Below, one piece after another: positions 4,361 through 5,131 of a stretch of DNA of 5,131 nt. The stretch covers positions 1 through 5,131 of the forward strand of contig CAJMOW010000103.1 of the NCBI GenBank assembly GCA_905215145.1, in the 5' to 3' direction. Numbering within the stretch: the stretch's first letter is position 1; each line of letters opens with the position of its first letter. The notes under the pieces were generated by a model. That model searched no databases and was not told where the DNA came from. It saw nothing but the letters and a program-made list of their open reading frames with translations. Source of the DNA: an uncultured bacterium. GTDB lineage: Bacteria > Bacillota_I > Bacilli_A > RF39 > UBA660. The position numbers and the translations under genes were made by a program.

Positions 4361-4406
4361 AAAAAATCTCCTTTCATATCAATTTTGATACAAAAGGAAA
4401 TTTTTT
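4361..4406 (-). promoter_or_regulatory. Long hairpin masking the sigG ribosome binding site
   Basis: On the minus strand bases 4406-4385 pair with 4382-4361 in a 22-bp stem closed by a two- to four-base A/U loop. Three positions are G-U pairs. These are valid only in the minus-strand RNA, since the plus-strand RNA would have A-C mismatches. The whole sigG Shine-Dalgarno (4374-4366) is in the 3' arm and the ATG begins one base after the stem. The 3' arm ends in a U-run, so the hairpin also has the form of a terminator for the upstream gene, whose stop is 36 nt before the stem. Inferred: low translation of sigG unless the stem is opened, or RNA start sites inside the stem. I recall that a leader structure lowering sigG translation has been described in B. 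subtilis, but I cannot check this. Confidence 0.7.
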
Positions 4407-4442
4407 ATTCATATTATTAAATTTTTGTTATAATTTAAATCT

Positions 4443-5131
4443 TCAATTTATCTTTGTTATTTCTTTTATTTCTTCATTATCTATATATGTTATATTGATT
4501 TTAGAATTAACTTCCAAAAATGGCAAAACATTTGAATTTATTTTAATTGAAGCTTTGTATTTATTATTGTCAAAATCAAGCAAATAATAATATGTATTTC
4601 CATCTATTGTTACTTCATTAATTTTATTTATTATTATATCAGCAGTTTTTTCATTTGTGCCTATAACAGAATTTCCTAAATAATTTTTGATTGCTTTTTC
4701 TATTCCTTCACTTGAATCTGTTACTACAACTTTCTGATAATCAGCAACGTCAACTAAAGCATACATTTTTACTAAACCTGCTTTATCTTTAAGTGACAAT
4801 AAGTAAGTTGGTTTATTATTTAGATTTATAAGTAGTGGAAATGTTGAATCATAATTCATTTGTTGAACCTGACCTTTAGCACTCTCCATTGCCGAATATT
4901 CTTCTGCTCCAGACACTGAATAAAAGAAAGTTTCCTTAGTTCTTAAATTGCAAAGAATAAACCCTATATTAGATTCGTCACTCGCAACAGATGTAATTCC
5001 AGTATATAAATACACATCGTCATTCATTACTGTATAGTTATATCCGTCAGTTGTATTTACAACACCTTTTTGCCCAAAAATAGAATTTATGAAACCATTT
5101 TTATATGTTCCCCAATCATCTAATTCTTCTA
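4443..5131 (-). CDS. C-terminal part of a large conserved protein, probably membrane-anchored; 5' end outside window
   Basis: Seen: an open frame of 228 codons from the right edge to a TGA at 4445-4443. It has no stop at the right, and the first Met codon (5027) has no ribosome binding site, so the gene starts beyond 5131. Readable stretches include DDWGTYKNGFINSIFGQKG, TTDGYNY, YLYTGITSVASDESNIGF, SGAEEYSAMESAKGQV, TFPLLINLNNKPTYLLSLK and AGLVKMYALVDV. The last 65 or so residues look like a small separate beta domain (IDGNTYYYLLDFDNNKYKA). I recall this pattern from long Bacillota proteins with N-terminal membrane helices that are usually annotated as hypothetical; this is memory, not a search. 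No membrane segment or signal lies in the visible part. Its job is unknown. It sits upstream of the sigG fragment in the same direction, separated by 83 nt that contain the long hairpin and no convincing promoter. Confidence 0.65.
   Translation of the reverse strand, partial: EELDDWGTYKNGFINSIFGQKGVVNTTDGYNYTVMNDDVYLYTGITSVASDESNIGFILCNLRTKETFFYSVSGAEEYSAMESAKGQVQQMNYDSTFPLLINLNNKPTYLLSLKDKAGLVKMYALVDVADYQKVVVTDSSEGIEKAIKNYLGNSVIGTNEKTADIIINKINEVTIDGNTYYYLLDFDNNKYKASIKINSNVLPFLEVNSKINITYIDNEEIKEITKIN

Noticed and set aside
4357..4377. Earlier in-frame ATG at 4377 as the sigG start
   Set aside because: It lies inside the hairpin and overlaps the Shine-Dalgarno of the ATG at 4359, and the added six residues are not part of the SigG N-terminus.
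4443..4445. TGA as a possible tryptophan codon (alternative code of some AT-rich Bacillota relatives)
   Set aside because: Tryptophan is encoded by TGG throughout, no gene contains an in-frame TGA, and here TGA ends a frame with only four further codons before TAA.

Overview
The window is very AT-rich DNA (visibly well under 30% G+C). It has strong Shine-Dalgarno sites of the AAGGAGG type, standard stop codons (TAA, TAG, TGA) and TGG as the tryptophan codon. One gene has a clear N-terminus of the forespore sigma factor SigG. Together these point to a low-GC Bacillota, either a spore-former or a descendant of one. Every protein gene I accept lies on the minus strand, so the window reads biologically from right to left. 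One probable small RNA is on the plus strand.

Right to left. (1) 5131-4443 is the C-terminal part of a large conserved, probably membrane-anchored protein; its start is outside the window. (2) 4406-4361 is a 22-bp hairpin that swallows the ribosome binding site of the next gene. (3) 4359-4057 is the first 96 or so codons of sigG. It matches SigG through 'STYAVP' and then runs at once into foreign sequence and a stop. A 7-bp inverted repeat and an 8-bp palindrome lie at the break. The simplest reading is that an element has inserted in sigG, as the skin element does in sigK, or that a past recombination left a scar. (4) 3931-2484 is a two-gene unit: a zinc-ribbon protein of unknown function, then a winged-helix protein of the replication-initiator/DnaD-like type common on plasmids and integrative elements. 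(5) 2371-2479 on the plus strand is a probable structured small RNA of about 109 nt, with an extended -10 promoter and an excellent terminator. It ends just before the 3' end of the winged-helix gene. (6) 2274-1 is a transcription unit driven by a near-perfect SigA promoter: a GreA/GreB-family factor, a 36-residue ORF with a strong ribosome binding site, a terminator-like hairpin, and a fusion of a GHMP kinase (beta-RFAP-synthase-like) domain with a SAM-dependent methyltransferase. The fusion runs off the left edge.

Three intergenic hairpins with U-tracts sit so close to the next start codon that no promoter fits after them. In two of them the upstream gene's stop codon lies in or at the start of the loop. 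This suggests that expression of the downstream gene depends on read-through, possibly tied to translation of the upstream gene. The most notable items are the broken sigG with its possible attachment site, the SD-masking hairpin before it, the unrecognised plus-strand RNA, and the GHMP kinase-methyltransferase fusion in an operon with a GreA-like factor. All function calls rest on motif recognition by eye; no database search was possible.
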